From the NCBI GenBank assembly GCA_028877275.1, contig JAPPFP010000008.1, positions 1 through 64,000 of the forward strand: a DNA stretch of 64,000 bases, written 5' to 3'. The notes beneath the pieces were generated by a model that saw only the letters and a program-made list of their open reading frames with translations, had not been told where the DNA came from and did no database searches. The stretch comes from Acidobacteriota bacterium (GTDB taxonomy: Bacteria; Acidobacteriota; Thermoanaerobaculia; Multivoradales; Multivoraceae). Position numbers and translations under genes: made by a program. This document shows positions 26,007 through 34,253 of the stretch, one piece after another; within the stretch, counting starts at the first letter, position 1; the number at the start of each line of letters is the position of its first letter.

Positions 26007-26795
26007 ATGATCGACCTGAACCTGACCGGCCGCCGCGCCGTTGTCACCGGCGCCAGCCTCGGCATCGGCGCCGCCACCGTCCGCCTGCTCGCCGACCAGG
26101 GCGCCGAAGTCGCGTTCTGCGCCCGCAGCGAAGACGCCGTCAACGCGCTCGACGGCTACCAGCCGTCATCGGGCGAGGGCGGCGCCCGCGGACATGTGGC
26201 CGACATGGCTGACCGCTCGTCGATCGACGCCTTCTTCGAGGCCGTACTCGCGGGCGGCACGGTCGACATCCTCGTCAACAACGTCGGCGCCTCGCCGTCG
26301 CGCAATTTCCTCTACATGAGCGACGACGACTGGGAGGAGCTGTTCCGGCTCAACCTGCTGTCGGCCGTGCGCAGTACGCGGCTCTGTCTGCCGGGGATGC
26401 GCAAGCAGAAGTGGGGCCGGGTCGTGATGATCGCGAGCGGCGCCGCGAAGTACCCGGGCGCGGCGTTGATCGACTACGGCGCCTCGAAGGCGGCGATGGT
26501 CGCCACCGGCAAGGCCCTGTCCGGCAAGTACGGCCGCGACAACGTGCTGTTCAACTCCGTCCTCCCCGGCCTGATTCACACCGCGATGTGGGAGCGGGCC
26601 GCGAAGGAGATCGCGAACGCCCGCGGCGGCGACTGGGAGGACGTGATCCGCAACAACGGCAGGAACGTCCCCGTCGGCCGCTATGGCACCTCGGAAGAGG
26701 TCGCCAACATGATCGTCTTCCTGTGCTCGGAGGCCGCTTCGTACGTCAACGGCGCGGTGATCGACGTCGACGGCGGCCAGGGGCGGCACATCTGA
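26007..26795 (+). CDS. Short-chain dehydrogenase/reductase
   Basis: 262 residues from the ATG at 26007 (GGGGGG-type ribosome site); longer starts at 25827 would overlap the divergent gene. Rossmann fold with TGASLGIG, NNVGASP, and the catalytic YGASK motif after IASGAAKYPG; ends with VNGAVIDVDGGQG. SDRs of this group reduce or oxidise beta-keto or hydroxy groups with NAD(P)H. It converges on the aldolase gene (6 bases between stops), and an enoyl-CoA hydratase is nearby. Confidence 0.92.
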   Translation: MIDLNLTGRRAVVTGASLGIGAATVRLLADQGAEVAFCARSEDAVNALDGYQPSSGEGGARGHVADMADRSSIDAFFEAVLAGGTVDILVNNVGASPSRNFLYMSDDDWEELFRLNLLSAVRSTRLCLPGMRKQKWGRVVMIASGAAKYPGAALIDYGASKAAMVATGKALSGKYGRDNVLFNSVLPGLIHTAMWERAAKEIANARGGDWEDVIRNNGRNVPVGRYGTSEEVANMIVFLCSEAASYVNGAVIDVDGGQGRHI

Positions 26796-26800
26796 GCCGG

Positions 26801-27646
26801 TTACTGGTTCTCCGAGCCCTCGATCTCGGCGATCCCTGACGCTGTCTCCTCGAGCAGCGCCTGCGCGCCGCGGCGGATCAGGCTGCCGACCCCCGGCGCC
26901 TGGAAGAAGCTGAAGCCCTCGCGGTCACGCCACGCCAGCGGGCCGCCCAGCTTACGGCCGGCGCCGAGCACCGCGTCTCGGATCCGGTCGACCATCGCCT
27001 CGTACTCCGGCTCGCCCTGGCGCTTGCCGGAGAAGCTGTAGAGGTCGGTCGAGGCCGCGAACACGACGTCGACGCCCGGCACGGCCACAATCTCTTCGAC
27101 CGCCTCGACACCCGCCGGTGATTCGATCATCGCCACGATCAGGATGTTCTCGTTCGCCGTGGCCCGGTAGTCCCGACCCCACAGAGCGCCGTACTGGCCG
27201 CCGCCGAGACTCCGTCGTCCCTCGGGCGGGAACTTGGCGAACCGCACCGCCCGCTCCATCTTCTCGGCGGTGCGCACCATCGGCACGACGATGCCGAGCG
27301 CGCCGAGATCGACCGCTTTCTGGATGTCGCCCTCCGTCGCGTCGGGGACCCGAATGAACGGGATAGCGGAGGCGTCCCGGCAGGCCCAGAGCATCCGCGC
27401 CACGTCCTGGTAGGTCAGCGGACTGTGCTGCATCTCGATCCAGGTGAAGTCGAAGCCGGCGTTGGCGGCCGCGCAGTAGCTGTCCGGGTCGGGCGACGAG
27501 ATGCTGACGCCGACGATCCCCTCGCCGCCCATCAGCTTCTGCTTGGCGGTGTTGTACATCCGCGTGCCATCGCCGTCCTGCGCGGCCGCCGCGGCGACGA
27601 CACTCAGGCAGAGCAACAGGGCACAGGCAGTGCGAACCGTCTTCAT
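26801..27646 (-). CDS. HpcH/HpaI aldolase family protein with signal peptide
   Basis: 281 residues from the ATG at 27646 (GGGAGGACGC upstream). TIM-barrel class II aldolase: FTWIEMQHSPL holds the catalytic His, IRVPDATEGDIQKAVDLGA the substrate Arg, and IESPAGVEAVEEI with FAASTDLYSFSG the metal-binding Glu and Asp. Family enzymes split or form 4-hydroxy-2-oxoacids with pyruvate. Unusually, it begins with a Sec signal (VRTACALLLCLSVVAAAAAQ), so it probably acts in the periplasm. Coupled to the hydratase gene through an ATGA overlap. Confidence 0.88.
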   Translation of the reverse strand: MKTVRTACALLLCLSVVAAAAAQDGDGTRMYNTAKQKLMGGEGIVGVSISSPDPDSYCAAANAGFDFTWIEMQHSPLTYQDVARMLWACRDASAIPFIRVPDATEGDIQKAVDLGALGIVVPMVRTAEKMERAVRFAKFPPEGRRSLGGGQYGALWGRDYRATANENILIVAMIESPAGVEAVEEIVAVPGVDVVFAASTDLYSFSGKRQGEPEYEAMVDRIRDAVLGAGRKLGGPLAWRDREGFSFFQAPGVGSLIRRGAQALLEETASGIAEIEGSENQ

Positions 27647-28506
27647 GCGTCCTCCCTCGCTTCCGAAGCGCTTACGGTGTCCGCCGGAGTTTGCCCAGCG
27701 CGGCCGCCGCGCTGCCCCCGCAGCGCCAGGTCGACGCCCACCAGGCGGCGGTTGCCCTCGACCCGGCTGGAGCTGCCGCGGATCTCGCGCAGCACCAGGT
27801 AGTCGGCGAACGCCGCCTCGACGTTCGCGCTGTAGCCCATGGCATCCTGCGCCTTGTTCACGGCCAGCTTGCCGAGTCGCAGCACGGCCGGGTCGTTCTC
27901 GGCGATCCGTTCGGCATAGGCCATCGTCTCGCGTTCCAGTTCGTTCTCGGCGTAGACGCGGTTGACCAGGCCCAGTTCTCGCGCTTCCTCCGCGTCGATG
28001 AAGCGGCTCTCGAAGAGAAGCTCCTTCGCCTTGCGGGGATGAATGTCCCAGGGCACGGTGAAGGTCTCGAACAGAGAGGCGAGGAAACGGGCGCTCGGCG
28101 CGGCGAAGATGAGGTCCATCGACGCCGCGATCATCCAGCCGCCGAAGATGCAGTAGCCATGCACCATCGCGATCGTCGGCTTCGGCAGGTTGCGCCACTT
28201 GACCGTGTTGTCCAGGTTGTACCAGCGAAAGGCTTCATACCAGTCCATGCCGACCCACTGGGTCAGCCCCCGGGCCTCGACGTCCGCCTGCTGCTCCGGC
28301 GTGCCCAGGTCGTGTCCGGACGAGAAGTGTCTGCCGTCGCCCTTCAGCACGACGACCCGGACGTCTTCGTCGGCCATCGCCCGATCGAGCTGGCGGTCCA
28401 GATCGTCGAGCAGCTTCCAGCTCTGCGCGTTGTGGTAGCGGGCCCGGTCCAGGGTGAGCACCGCCACCGGGCCGCGCCGTTCGTAGCGAACCTCTTCTGC
28501 TGCCAT
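27643..28506 (-). CDS. Enoyl-CoA hydratase/isomerase family protein
   Basis: 287 residues from the ATG at 28506. Crotonase fold with HFSSGHDLG (oxyanion hole), VHGYCIFGGWMIAASMDLIF, and SRFIDAEEARELGLVNRVY. These cytoplasmic enzymes hydrate or isomerise acyl-CoA double bonds. The C-terminal part after NRRLVGVDLALR is Arg/Gly-rich and low complexity. The stop overlaps the ATG of the exported aldolase, an odd partner for a CoA enzyme. Divergent from the sulfatase gene with only 47 bases between starts, which must hold both promoters. Confidence 0.9.
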   Translation of the reverse strand: MAAEEVRYERRGPVAVLTLDRARYHNAQSWKLLDDLDRQLDRAMADEDVRVVVLKGDGRHFSSGHDLGTPEQQADVEARGLTQWVGMDWYEAFRWYNLDNTVKWRNLPKPTIAMVHGYCIFGGWMIAASMDLIFAAPSARFLASLFETFTVPWDIHPRKAKELLFESRFIDAEEARELGLVNRVYAENELERETMAYAERIAENDPAVLRLGKLAVNKAQDAMGYSANVEAAFADYLVLREIRGSSSRVEGNRRLVGVDLALRGQRGGRAGQTPADTVSASEAREDA

Positions 28507-28553
28507 ATCCTGTCCTCGGCCTTTCTGGAGGGAGCCCTTGTGGAGGGAAGCCG

Positions 28554-30341
28554 ATGAAGCGTAGCGCACACGAGTTCGTGGTTCTGCTCGCCGCTAGCAC
28601 GCTCGCCTGCGGCTACACAACGCAGATCCCGGAGAGCGCCGGCGCGGAGCGTCCCAACATCGTCCTGGTCATGACCGACGACCAGGGCTACGGCGACTTC
28701 GGCTTCGCGGGCAACCCGGTCATCCAGACGCCGCACCTCGACGCCCTGGCAGCCCAGAGCGCGCACGTCGAACGCTTCTACGTCAGCCCGGTCTGCACAC
28801 CGACCCGCGCCTCTCTGATGACCGGCCGCTACAACTACCGCACCCGCGCCATCGACACCTACATCGGCCGCGCGATGATGGAGCCCGACGAGGTGACGAT
28901 CGCCGAAATGCTGCGAGACGCCGGCTACGCCACCGGCATCTTCGGCAAGTGGCACCTCGGAGACAACTACCCCCTGCGGGCGATGGACCAGGGCTTCGAG
29001 GAGACCCTCGTCCACCGCGGCGGCGGCATCGGCCAGCCTTCCGACCCGCCCGGCGGCGAGGGCAGGTACACCGACGCGGTGCTGTTCCGCAACGGGACGC
29101 GGGAGGAGACGACCGGCTACTGCACCGACGTCTACTTCGACGCGGCGTTCGAGTTCATGGAACAGGCTGCCGCGGAAGGACGGCCCTTCTTCGCCTACGT
29201 GCCGACGAACGCGCCCCACGGCCCGTTCCACGACGTGCCGGAGGACCGGCTGGAGCACTACCGGCAGACGGACCTGACCGCGGCGCTCCCCGATCCCGGG
29301 CAGGTCAGCGAGCAGATCCTCGACCGGCTGGCACGCAGTTACGCGATGATCAGCAACATCGACGAGAACGTCGGTCGGCTGATGGCAAGGCTCGAGGCGC
29401 TGGGTGTAGCGGACAACACGCTCCTCGTCTTCCTGGTCGACAACGGACCGGATCGCGACCGGTACAACGCGGGGCTTCGCGGCCGCAAGGGAACCGTCTT
29501 CGAGGGCGGCATCCGGTCGCCGCTGCTGGCGCGCTGGCCCGACCGGTTGCCCGCCGGCGGAGAGCCAGTTGACCGGATCGCTGCCCACATCGACATCGCC
29601 CCGACCCTGCTCGACGCCGCCGGCGTTGAAGCCCCGGCCGGCCTGCACCTGGATGGCCGCAGTCTGCTCGGTCTGCTGGCCGGCGACGTCGACACCGCGA
29701 CCTGGCCCGACCGGACCCTCTACCTGCAGTTCCACCGAGGCAACGAACCGATCCCGCTCCACTCCTTCGCCGCCGTCGGCCAGCGCTACAAGCTCGTCCA
29801 CCCGTCCCCACGCGGCGAGGGCGACTGGAACGGCGAACTGGCCCTCGAGCTCTACGACCTCGAAACGGATCCCGGCGAAAGCGTCAACCTGATCGCCGAG
29901 CAGCCCGACGTGGCCGCCGGGATGCGGGACGCCTACCTGGCATGGTTCGAGGACGTGAGCTCGACCCGGCCGGATAACTACGCGCCGCCCCGGATCGTCG
30001 TCGGCACGGATCAGGAGCCGGTCACCGTCCTCACTCGCCAGGACTGGCGACGGATCACCGACGACCAGGGCTGGCGGCCGACCTCGCGGGGCCGCTGGCT
30101 GCTGAGCGCGAAGCAGGACACCACGTTCGACATCGAGGTGCGGCTCGTCGCCGGCTCCGCCGGTCCGGTGCTCCTCGAAGTCGGCGATCGCACGCATCGG
30201 CGAGACCTCGCGTCCGGCCAGGGCACTGCGATCTTCGAAGGAGTCACGGTGTCGGCCGGCGACTTCGCGCTAAGCGCCGCGGCCGGTGAAGGCGAGGAAC
30301 GGCGAGGAGCGCACCAGGTAGTGCTGCGACTGCGGCGCTAG
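28554..30341 (+). CDS. Sulfatase (formylglycine type)
   Basis: 595 residues. The N-terminus is hydrophobic and ends in TLACG, either a signal peptide or a weak lipobox. Sulfatase domain: NIVLVMTDDQGYGDFG, the modification motif CTPTR (C81) followed by ASLMTGRY, GKWHLGDNYP and LVDNGPDRDRY, with DIAPTLLDAAG. It hydrolyses sulfate esters after Cys-to-formylglycine conversion. A C-terminal beta-sandwich-like extension (about 500-595) goes beyond the core. A second sulfatase is at 19579. No anaerobic maturase or FGE gene is seen here. Confidence 0.92.
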   Translation: MKRSAHEFVVLLAASTLACGYTTQIPESAGAERPNIVLVMTDDQGYGDFGFAGNPVIQTPHLDALAAQSAHVERFYVSPVCTPTRASLMTGRYNYRTRAIDTYIGRAMMEPDEVTIAEMLRDAGYATGIFGKWHLGDNYPLRAMDQGFEETLVHRGGGIGQPSDPPGGEGRYTDAVLFRNGTREETTGYCTDVYFDAAFEFMEQAAAEGRPFFAYVPTNAPHGPFHDVPEDRLEHYRQTDLTAALPDPGQVSEQILDRLARSYAMISNIDENVGRLMARLEALGVADNTLLVFLVDNGPDRDRYNAGLRGRKGTVFEGGIRSPLLARWPDRLPAGGEPVDRIAAHIDIAPTLLDAAGVEAPAGLHLDGRSLLGLLAGDVDTATWPDRTLYLQFHRGNEPIPLHSFAAVGQRYKLVHPSPRGEGDWNGELALELYDLETDPGESVNLIAEQPDVAAGMRDAYLAWFEDVSSTRPDNYAPPRIVVGTDQEPVTVLTRQDWRRITDDQGWRPTSRGRWLLSAKQDTTFDIEVRLVAGSAGPVLLEVGDRTHRRDLASGQGTAIFEGVTVSAGDFALSAAAGEGEERRGAHQVVLRLRR

Positions 30342-30374
30342 CGCCAGCCGTAGCTCTGCTAACCTCCGCAGCCA

Positions 30375-30752
30375 ATGTTGCGCCGGGCCGGTTCGCCACT
30401 CGCCGTCGTCAATGCACTCGCACTGACGGCCGTCACCCTGCTCACTGGGGCCTGGGATCTGAGTGGCCACGGTCACGACGTTGTCGCGGCGAGCGCCGCC
30501 TACTGCGTGGTCGACCACGAGGCGGAGACCTCCGGCATCGCCGGTGGCACCACGCTCGGCCAGGCCGCGGCGCCGCACGACCACTCCTGCGTCGCATGCA
30601 AGCTGGGCCGCACGAAGACCGTCGAGGATCGCAAGACCTCGATCGCCAGGCCGCTCGATCTTTCCTCGACCGCGTCAGGCTCCGATCACGGGGCCGGACC
30701 GAGCCGTGGCGAGCGTTGGCAACACACCGCGCGCGGGCCGCCCCTGGCCTGA
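30375..30752 (+). CDS. Small exported Cys/His protein, copy 1
   Basis: 125 residues; not a family I can name, though it recalls DUF2946-like metal-site proteins. A short basic start and hydrophobic stretch (LAVVNALALTAVTLLTGAW) form a signal or anchor. The mature part has GHGHD, YCVVDHEAE and the motif PHDHSCVACKLG, a likely soft-metal site. It is a paralogue of 33622-34011 and, like it, lies directly upstream of a ZnuD-like receptor. This pairing, twice in tandem, supports a real gene and a role in metal handling (inference). Confidence 0.68.
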   Translation: MLRRAGSPLAVVNALALTAVTLLTGAWDLSGHGHDVVAASAAYCVVDHEAETSGIAGGTTLGQAAAPHDHSCVACKLGRTKTVEDRKTSIARPLDLSSTASGSDHGAGPSRGERWQHTARGPPLA

Positions 30753-30762
30753 GTCGACACGT

Positions 30763-30911
30763 CTCCGATCCGCGCTGAGCGCGAAGCGTCGGAGCCGTCC
30801 CTCGCTGGGGGACCATGGCGACGACGCCGCGATCAGCTCTAGCTGATCCCACGGAGTCGCCGCATTCGCGCCGCCGACGATCTCGGTGCGCTCCCGCCGC
30901 CGCGGATTCCG
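30763..30911 (+). promoter_or_regulatory. Structured leader candidate, copy 1
   Basis: Between the small protein gene and the receptor ATG (30968) several stems can be drawn: CTCCGA/TCGGAG (30763-30768 with 30789-30794) enclosing CGCGC-TGA-GCGCG; GGCG-ACGA-CGCC (30817-30828); GATCAG/CTGATC (30831-30836 with 30843-30848); and a closing stem CGGAGTC/GATTCCG (30852-30858 with 30905-30911) around GCGC..CCGA/TCGG.GCGC (30868-30891). All recur in the same order before the second receptor, with a compensatory A-T to G-C change. A cis-acting RNA, possibly metal responsive, is inferred. The first stem could instead end the small-gene transcript. Confidence 0.5.
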
Positions 30912-30967
30912 CAGCCAGCGCTACAACACCCTTCGACTCGGACTGAACGACCCAGGAATTCCAAACC

Positions 30968-33544
30968 ATGCTCGCCAATCACACCAAGGCTTCGAACTCC
31001 CATCCGCGGCGCCGGCACGGCCGACGTCAGGCGGTGACGGGCGCCATTCTCTGCGCCCTCGCGCTACTGCTCATTCCAGCGACGGCCGCCGCCCAGGAAA
31101 CCGGTTCCGTCGCCGGCTCCGTCGAAACCCACGGCGAGAGAATCGTGCTCGCCGTCGCACGCATCCCCGCACTCGGCATCAGCACCGCCGTGTCCACGGA
31201 CGGCGCGTTCCGATTTGACGAGGTGCCGGCCGGCACCCATCTCATCGTCGTCGAGATTCCCGCCTTCGGCTCTGCGAGCGAGACCGTCACCGTTGCGGGC
31301 GGCGACGAGGTTGATGTCCAGCTCGAAATGCGTCACGGGACGCACTTCGACGAGGTCGTGGTCACCGCGACCGGCGACCAGCGCCGCGCCTCCGAGCTGG
31401 CGAATCCCGTCTCCGTGCTGTCCGGCCCGGACCTCCAACTACGTCTTGGCGCCACATTGGGCGAGACGCTGGAAGGCGAACCAGGCGTGCACTCGACGTC
31501 GTTCGTCCCCGGCGCCGGCCGGCCGATCATTCGCGGCCTGAGCGGCGCCCGGATCCGCGTCATGGAAAACGGACTCGACACCGGCGACGCCTCCGTCGTC
31601 AGCGCCGACCACGCCGTGACCTTCGAACCGGCGCACGCCGAACAGATCGAGGTGCTGCGCGGACCCGCCACGCTCCGTTTCGGTTCCGAGGCGATCGGCG
31701 GCGCGGTCAACATGGTCGACGGCAGGATTCCGAGCGAGAAACCCGTCAGCGCGCTAAGAGGCACGATCGACCTTCGCGGCGGATCCGTGGCCGACGAGCG
31801 CATGGGCGCGATCCATCTCAACGGCGGCGGCGGCGAATGGGCCTGGCACCTGGGCGCCGTAAGCCGGGAAACCGATCCGTACGAGATCCCCGGCCACGCA
31901 CAGGTCGAGGAGGAGCACGACGATCACGACGAGGATCACGACGACCACGACGAAGACGAAGATCACGACGACGATGACGAAGACCATGACGACCACGAAG
32001 ACGAGGATCACGACGAGCACGACCACGAAGAGCACGAAGACGAGAACCCCTTCGGGATCGTCCCGAACACGGATCTCATGACCGAGAGCGGTCGCTTCGG
32101 CTTCACCCGGTTCTTCGGCGACCGTGGCTCGATCGGCATCTCGGTCAGCGGTTTCGACACGAACTACGGGCTCCCGCCCGGTGCTCACGCCCATCACGAA
32201 CACGAGGATGAGCACGACCACGAAGACGAGCACGACCCCGACGACGAGGACCACGACGACGAGGACCACGACGACGAGGACCATGACGACGAGGACCACG
32301 ACGACGAGGACCACGACGACGAGGACCACGACGACGAGGACCATGACGACCACGACGAGCACGGCGAAGAAGAGGAGCTCCCGATCCGCGTCGACATGAG
32401 GCAGCGCCGCGTCGACCTCCGGGCCGAAGCCCTGCCGATGGCGGGCGCCTTCCAGAAGATCGAGGTCCGGATGACGGGAACCGACTACGAGCACGTCGAG
32501 CTCGAAGGCCCCGACGTCGGCACGACGTTCTCCAACGACTACCTCGAGACACGGGTCGAGATGTTCCAGCGCGAGCGGGGCCGCAGCCGCGGCTCCGTCG
32601 GCCTCCAGTACTCGGACCGCGATCTCGCCGCCATCGGCGAGGAAGCCTTCGTTCCGCCGACACAGTCCCAGGGATGGGCCCTCTTTACCTCGCAGGAGAT
32701 CGAGGCCGGTCCCGTTCGCTGGCAGTTCGGCGCTCGCTTCGAGCAGCTCGACCACAATCCGGTGAGTTCTCGGGACACCTCGCACGACGGCGTGTCCGCT
32801 TCAGCGGGCCTGGTGTGGGACGCCGGCTCCGACTGGACGCTAGGCGTGTCGGTCGCCCGCTCGGCCCGCCTGCCCGCGGCGGAGGAGCTCCACTCCGACG
32901 GCCTGCACGTCACCACCCTGAGCTACGAGGTCGGTGACCCGAACCTGGCCAACGAGGTCGGCACCGGGTTCGACGTGTCGCTGCGCAAGACGGAAGGGCC
33001 GCTGACCGGCGAACTGACGCTCTTCAGCCAGAGCTTCAGCGGCTTCATCTACCAGCGGTTCACTGGCGAAGAGGAAGACGGGTTCGCTGTCCTCCGCTAC
33101 ACCCAGGCCGACGCCTCCACCGAAGGGGCCGAACTCCGGCTTCGGCTGGAGCTGCTCGACCGGAACGACCATCACCTGCACATCCAGGCGATAGCGGACA
33201 CGGTCAACGCCGAGTTGGACGCGGGCGGCAACCTGCCGCGGATTCCGCCGATGAGCTTCGGCGCCGGCCTCCACTACCACGGCCACCACTGGCGCGCCGC
33301 GGTGGAAGGTCGCTGGTTCGACGACCAGAACGACGTCGCGGAACTGGAAACCCCAACCGAGGGCTACACGCTGGTCAACGCCCACGTCGGGCGGCGCTTC
33401 ATCCTCGGCAACCAGATCCTCGACGTGCTGCTGCGGGGCCGCAACCTGACGGACGAGGAGGCGCGCGTGCACACGTCCTTCCTGAAGAACTTCAGGCCGC
33501 TGCCCGGCAGGGACGTCACCCTTTCGGCCCGGTTCTGGTTCTAG
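30968..33544 (+). CDS. ZnuD-like TonB-dependent receptor, copy 1
   Basis: 858 residues. Signal peptide (LCALALLLIPATAAAQ), a carboxypeptidase-regulatory-like domain (about 43-115), a TonB-box-like FDEVVVTATG, plug domain (PIIRGLSGARIRVMENG, QIEVLRGPATLRFGSEAIGGAVN) and a beta barrel ending in SARFWF. Two extracellular-loop-like insertions are rich in His, Asp and Glu: about 313-360 and 407-470, the second containing seven DDEDH repeats. Neisserial ZnuD zinc receptors have similar His-rich loops, so zinc or related metal uptake is likely. It is followed by a strong hairpin and a paralogous module. Confidence 0.9.
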   Translation: MLANHTKASNSHPRRRHGRRQAVTGAILCALALLLIPATAAAQETGSVAGSVETHGERIVLAVARIPALGISTAVSTDGAFRFDEVPAGTHLIVVEIPAFGSASETVTVAGGDEVDVQLEMRHGTHFDEVVVTATGDQRRASELANPVSVLSGPDLQLRLGATLGETLEGEPGVHSTSFVPGAGRPIIRGLSGARIRVMENGLDTGDASVVSADHAVTFEPAHAEQIEVLRGPATLRFGSEAIGGAVNMVDGRIPSEKPVSALRGTIDLRGGSVADERMGAIHLNGGGGEWAWHLGAVSRETDPYEIPGHAQVEEEHDDHDEDHDDHDEDEDHDDDDEDHDDHEDEDHDEHDHEEHEDENPFGIVPNTDLMTESGRFGFTRFFGDRGSIGISVSGFDTNYGLPPGAHAHHEHEDEHDHEDEHDPDDEDHDDEDHDDEDHDDEDHDDEDHDDEDHDDEDHDDHDEHGEEEELPIRVDMRQRRVDLRAEALPMAGAFQKIEVRMTGTDYEHVELEGPDVGTTFSNDYLETRVEMFQRERGRSRGSVGLQYSDRDLAAIGEEAFVPPTQSQGWALFTSQEIEAGPVRWQFGARFEQLDHNPVSSRDTSHDGVSASAGLVWDAGSDWTLGVSVARSARLPAAEELHSDGLHVTTLSYEVGDPNLANEVGTGFDVSLRKTEGPLTGELTLFSQSFSGFIYQRFTGEEEDGFAVLRYTQADASTEGAELRLRLELLDRNDHHLHIQAIADTVNAELDAGGNLPRIPPMSFGAGLHYHGHHWRAAVEGRWFDDQNDVAELETPTEGYTLVNAHVGRRFILGNQILDVLLRGRNLTDEEARVHTSFLKNFRPLPGRDVTLSARFWF
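32240..32344 (+). repeat. 15-bp coding minisatellite (7 units)
   Basis: Seven head-to-tail copies of GACGACGAGGACCAC, differing only by CAC/CAT in the last codon (CAT in units 3 and 7). Each encodes DDEDH inside the second His/Asp loop of receptor copy 1, about residues 425-459. Being a multiple of three, copy number can change without frameshift. The paralogous receptor has similar composition but no such uniform array. Confidence 0.85.
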
Positions 33545-33567
33545 AGCCGGGTTCAGAGCAGACCCGA

Positions 33568-33600
33568 GGGCTGTCCGGCATCCCTTCCGCCGGACAGCCC
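33568..33600 (+). terminator. Strong hairpin after receptor copy 1
   Basis: GGGCTGTCCGG (33568-33578) pairs perfectly with CCGGACAGCCC (33590-33600) across an 11-base loop, 23 bases after the receptor stop and 21 before the next gene. No T-run follows, so it may be a terminator of the GC-rich kind or a processing/stability hairpin separating the two modules. Confidence 0.6.
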
Positions 33601-33621
33601 GTCGTTCCCGACAATGCGCCT

Positions 33622-34011
33622 TTGAACCGGTCCGTGCCGCGCCGATCCCACTCGCCACTCGCCATCGTCAACGCCCTCGCGCTGACGATCGCAACCCTGC
33701 TCACGGGAGCCTGGGACGCGGGCTGCCACGACCACGACGCAACGGCGGCGAGCTACGCCTGGTGCGTGACCGACCACGAAGCCGAGGCCACCGGGGCCAC
33801 GCACCACGCCAGCCTCGGCAACGCCGCGGGGCCGCACGAACACTCCTGCGTCGCCTGCAGGCTCGGATGCTCGAAGTCGGCCGAGATTGGCAGGAACACC
33901 GTCTCCACGCCGCTCGATCTCGCTTCGGCCGCAGCCAAGCCCGAGAACGACGGCAGCGCCAAGCGCGGCGCGCCCAGGCAGCAGGCCGCTCGCGGTCCGC
34001 CCTCAGGCTGA
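33622..34011 (+). CDS. Small exported Cys/His protein, copy 2
   Basis: 129 residues from a TTG start that matches the start region of its paralogue at 30375. Hydrophobic segment LAIVNALALTIATLLTGAW, then GCHDHD, WCVTDHEAEATGATHH and PHEHSCVACRLGCSK, giving five Cys and many His. The shared core with copy 1 is strongest over the hydrophobic segment and the H.HSCVAC motif, the pattern expected for selected sequence. Exact family unknown; a periplasmic metal-binding accessory to the receptor downstream is inferred. Confidence 0.65.
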   Translation: MNRSVPRRSHSPLAIVNALALTIATLLTGAWDAGCHDHDATAASYAWCVTDHEAEATGATHHASLGNAAGPHEHSCVACRLGCSKSAEIGRNTVSTPLDLASAAAKPENDGSAKRGAPRQQAARGPPSG

Positions 34012-34020
34012 GTCGACAGC

Positions 34021-34200
34021 GGCTCCGAGCCGCGCGGTAACGCGCCGCGTCGGAGCCACGAGAAAGCAAACCAGGCGTCACCCGTCCCGCTTCGGGGCGA
34101 TGGCGACGACGCCATCGCGGTCAGCCGTAACTGACCCCAGCGGAATCGCGGCATCGCGCGACCGACCAGTTCGGTGCGCTGCCACCGCTGCGGATTCCGC
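34021..34200 (+). promoter_or_regulatory. Structured leader candidate, copy 2
   Basis: Counterpart of 30763-30911, with better stems: GGCTCCGA/TCGGAGCC (34021-34028 with 34050-34057) around GCGCG-GTAA-CGCGC, a GNRA-type tetraloop; GCGATGGCG-ACGA-CGCCATCGC (34097-34118); GGTCAG/CTGACC (34119-34124 with 34131-34136, six-base loop as in copy 1); and GCGGAATC/GATTCCGC (34140-34147 with 34193-34200) enclosing GCGC.ACCGA-CCAGT-TCGGTGCGC (34156-34179). It ends 53 bases before the receptor ATG, versus 56 in copy 1. Regulatory RNA is inferred, not shown. Confidence 0.5.
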
Positions 34201-34253
34201 AGCCAGCGCCACAAACCCTCGACTCGAACTGAACTACCCCAGGAACTCAAACC

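Noticed and set aside
32240..32344. Possible CRISPR array
   Set aside because: Units are contiguous without spacers and code in frame for DDEDH.
31754..32785. Valine-rich hydrophobic frame on the - strand
   Set aside because: Antisense of GAC/CAC/GAG repeats always reads as Val/Leu; no real membrane gene is indicated.
34021..34253. Cobalamin riboswitch before the receptor
   Set aside because: An AGCCAG stretch near the 3' end is reminiscent, but the GCAACTGT core and GGTG..AATCC parts are missing.
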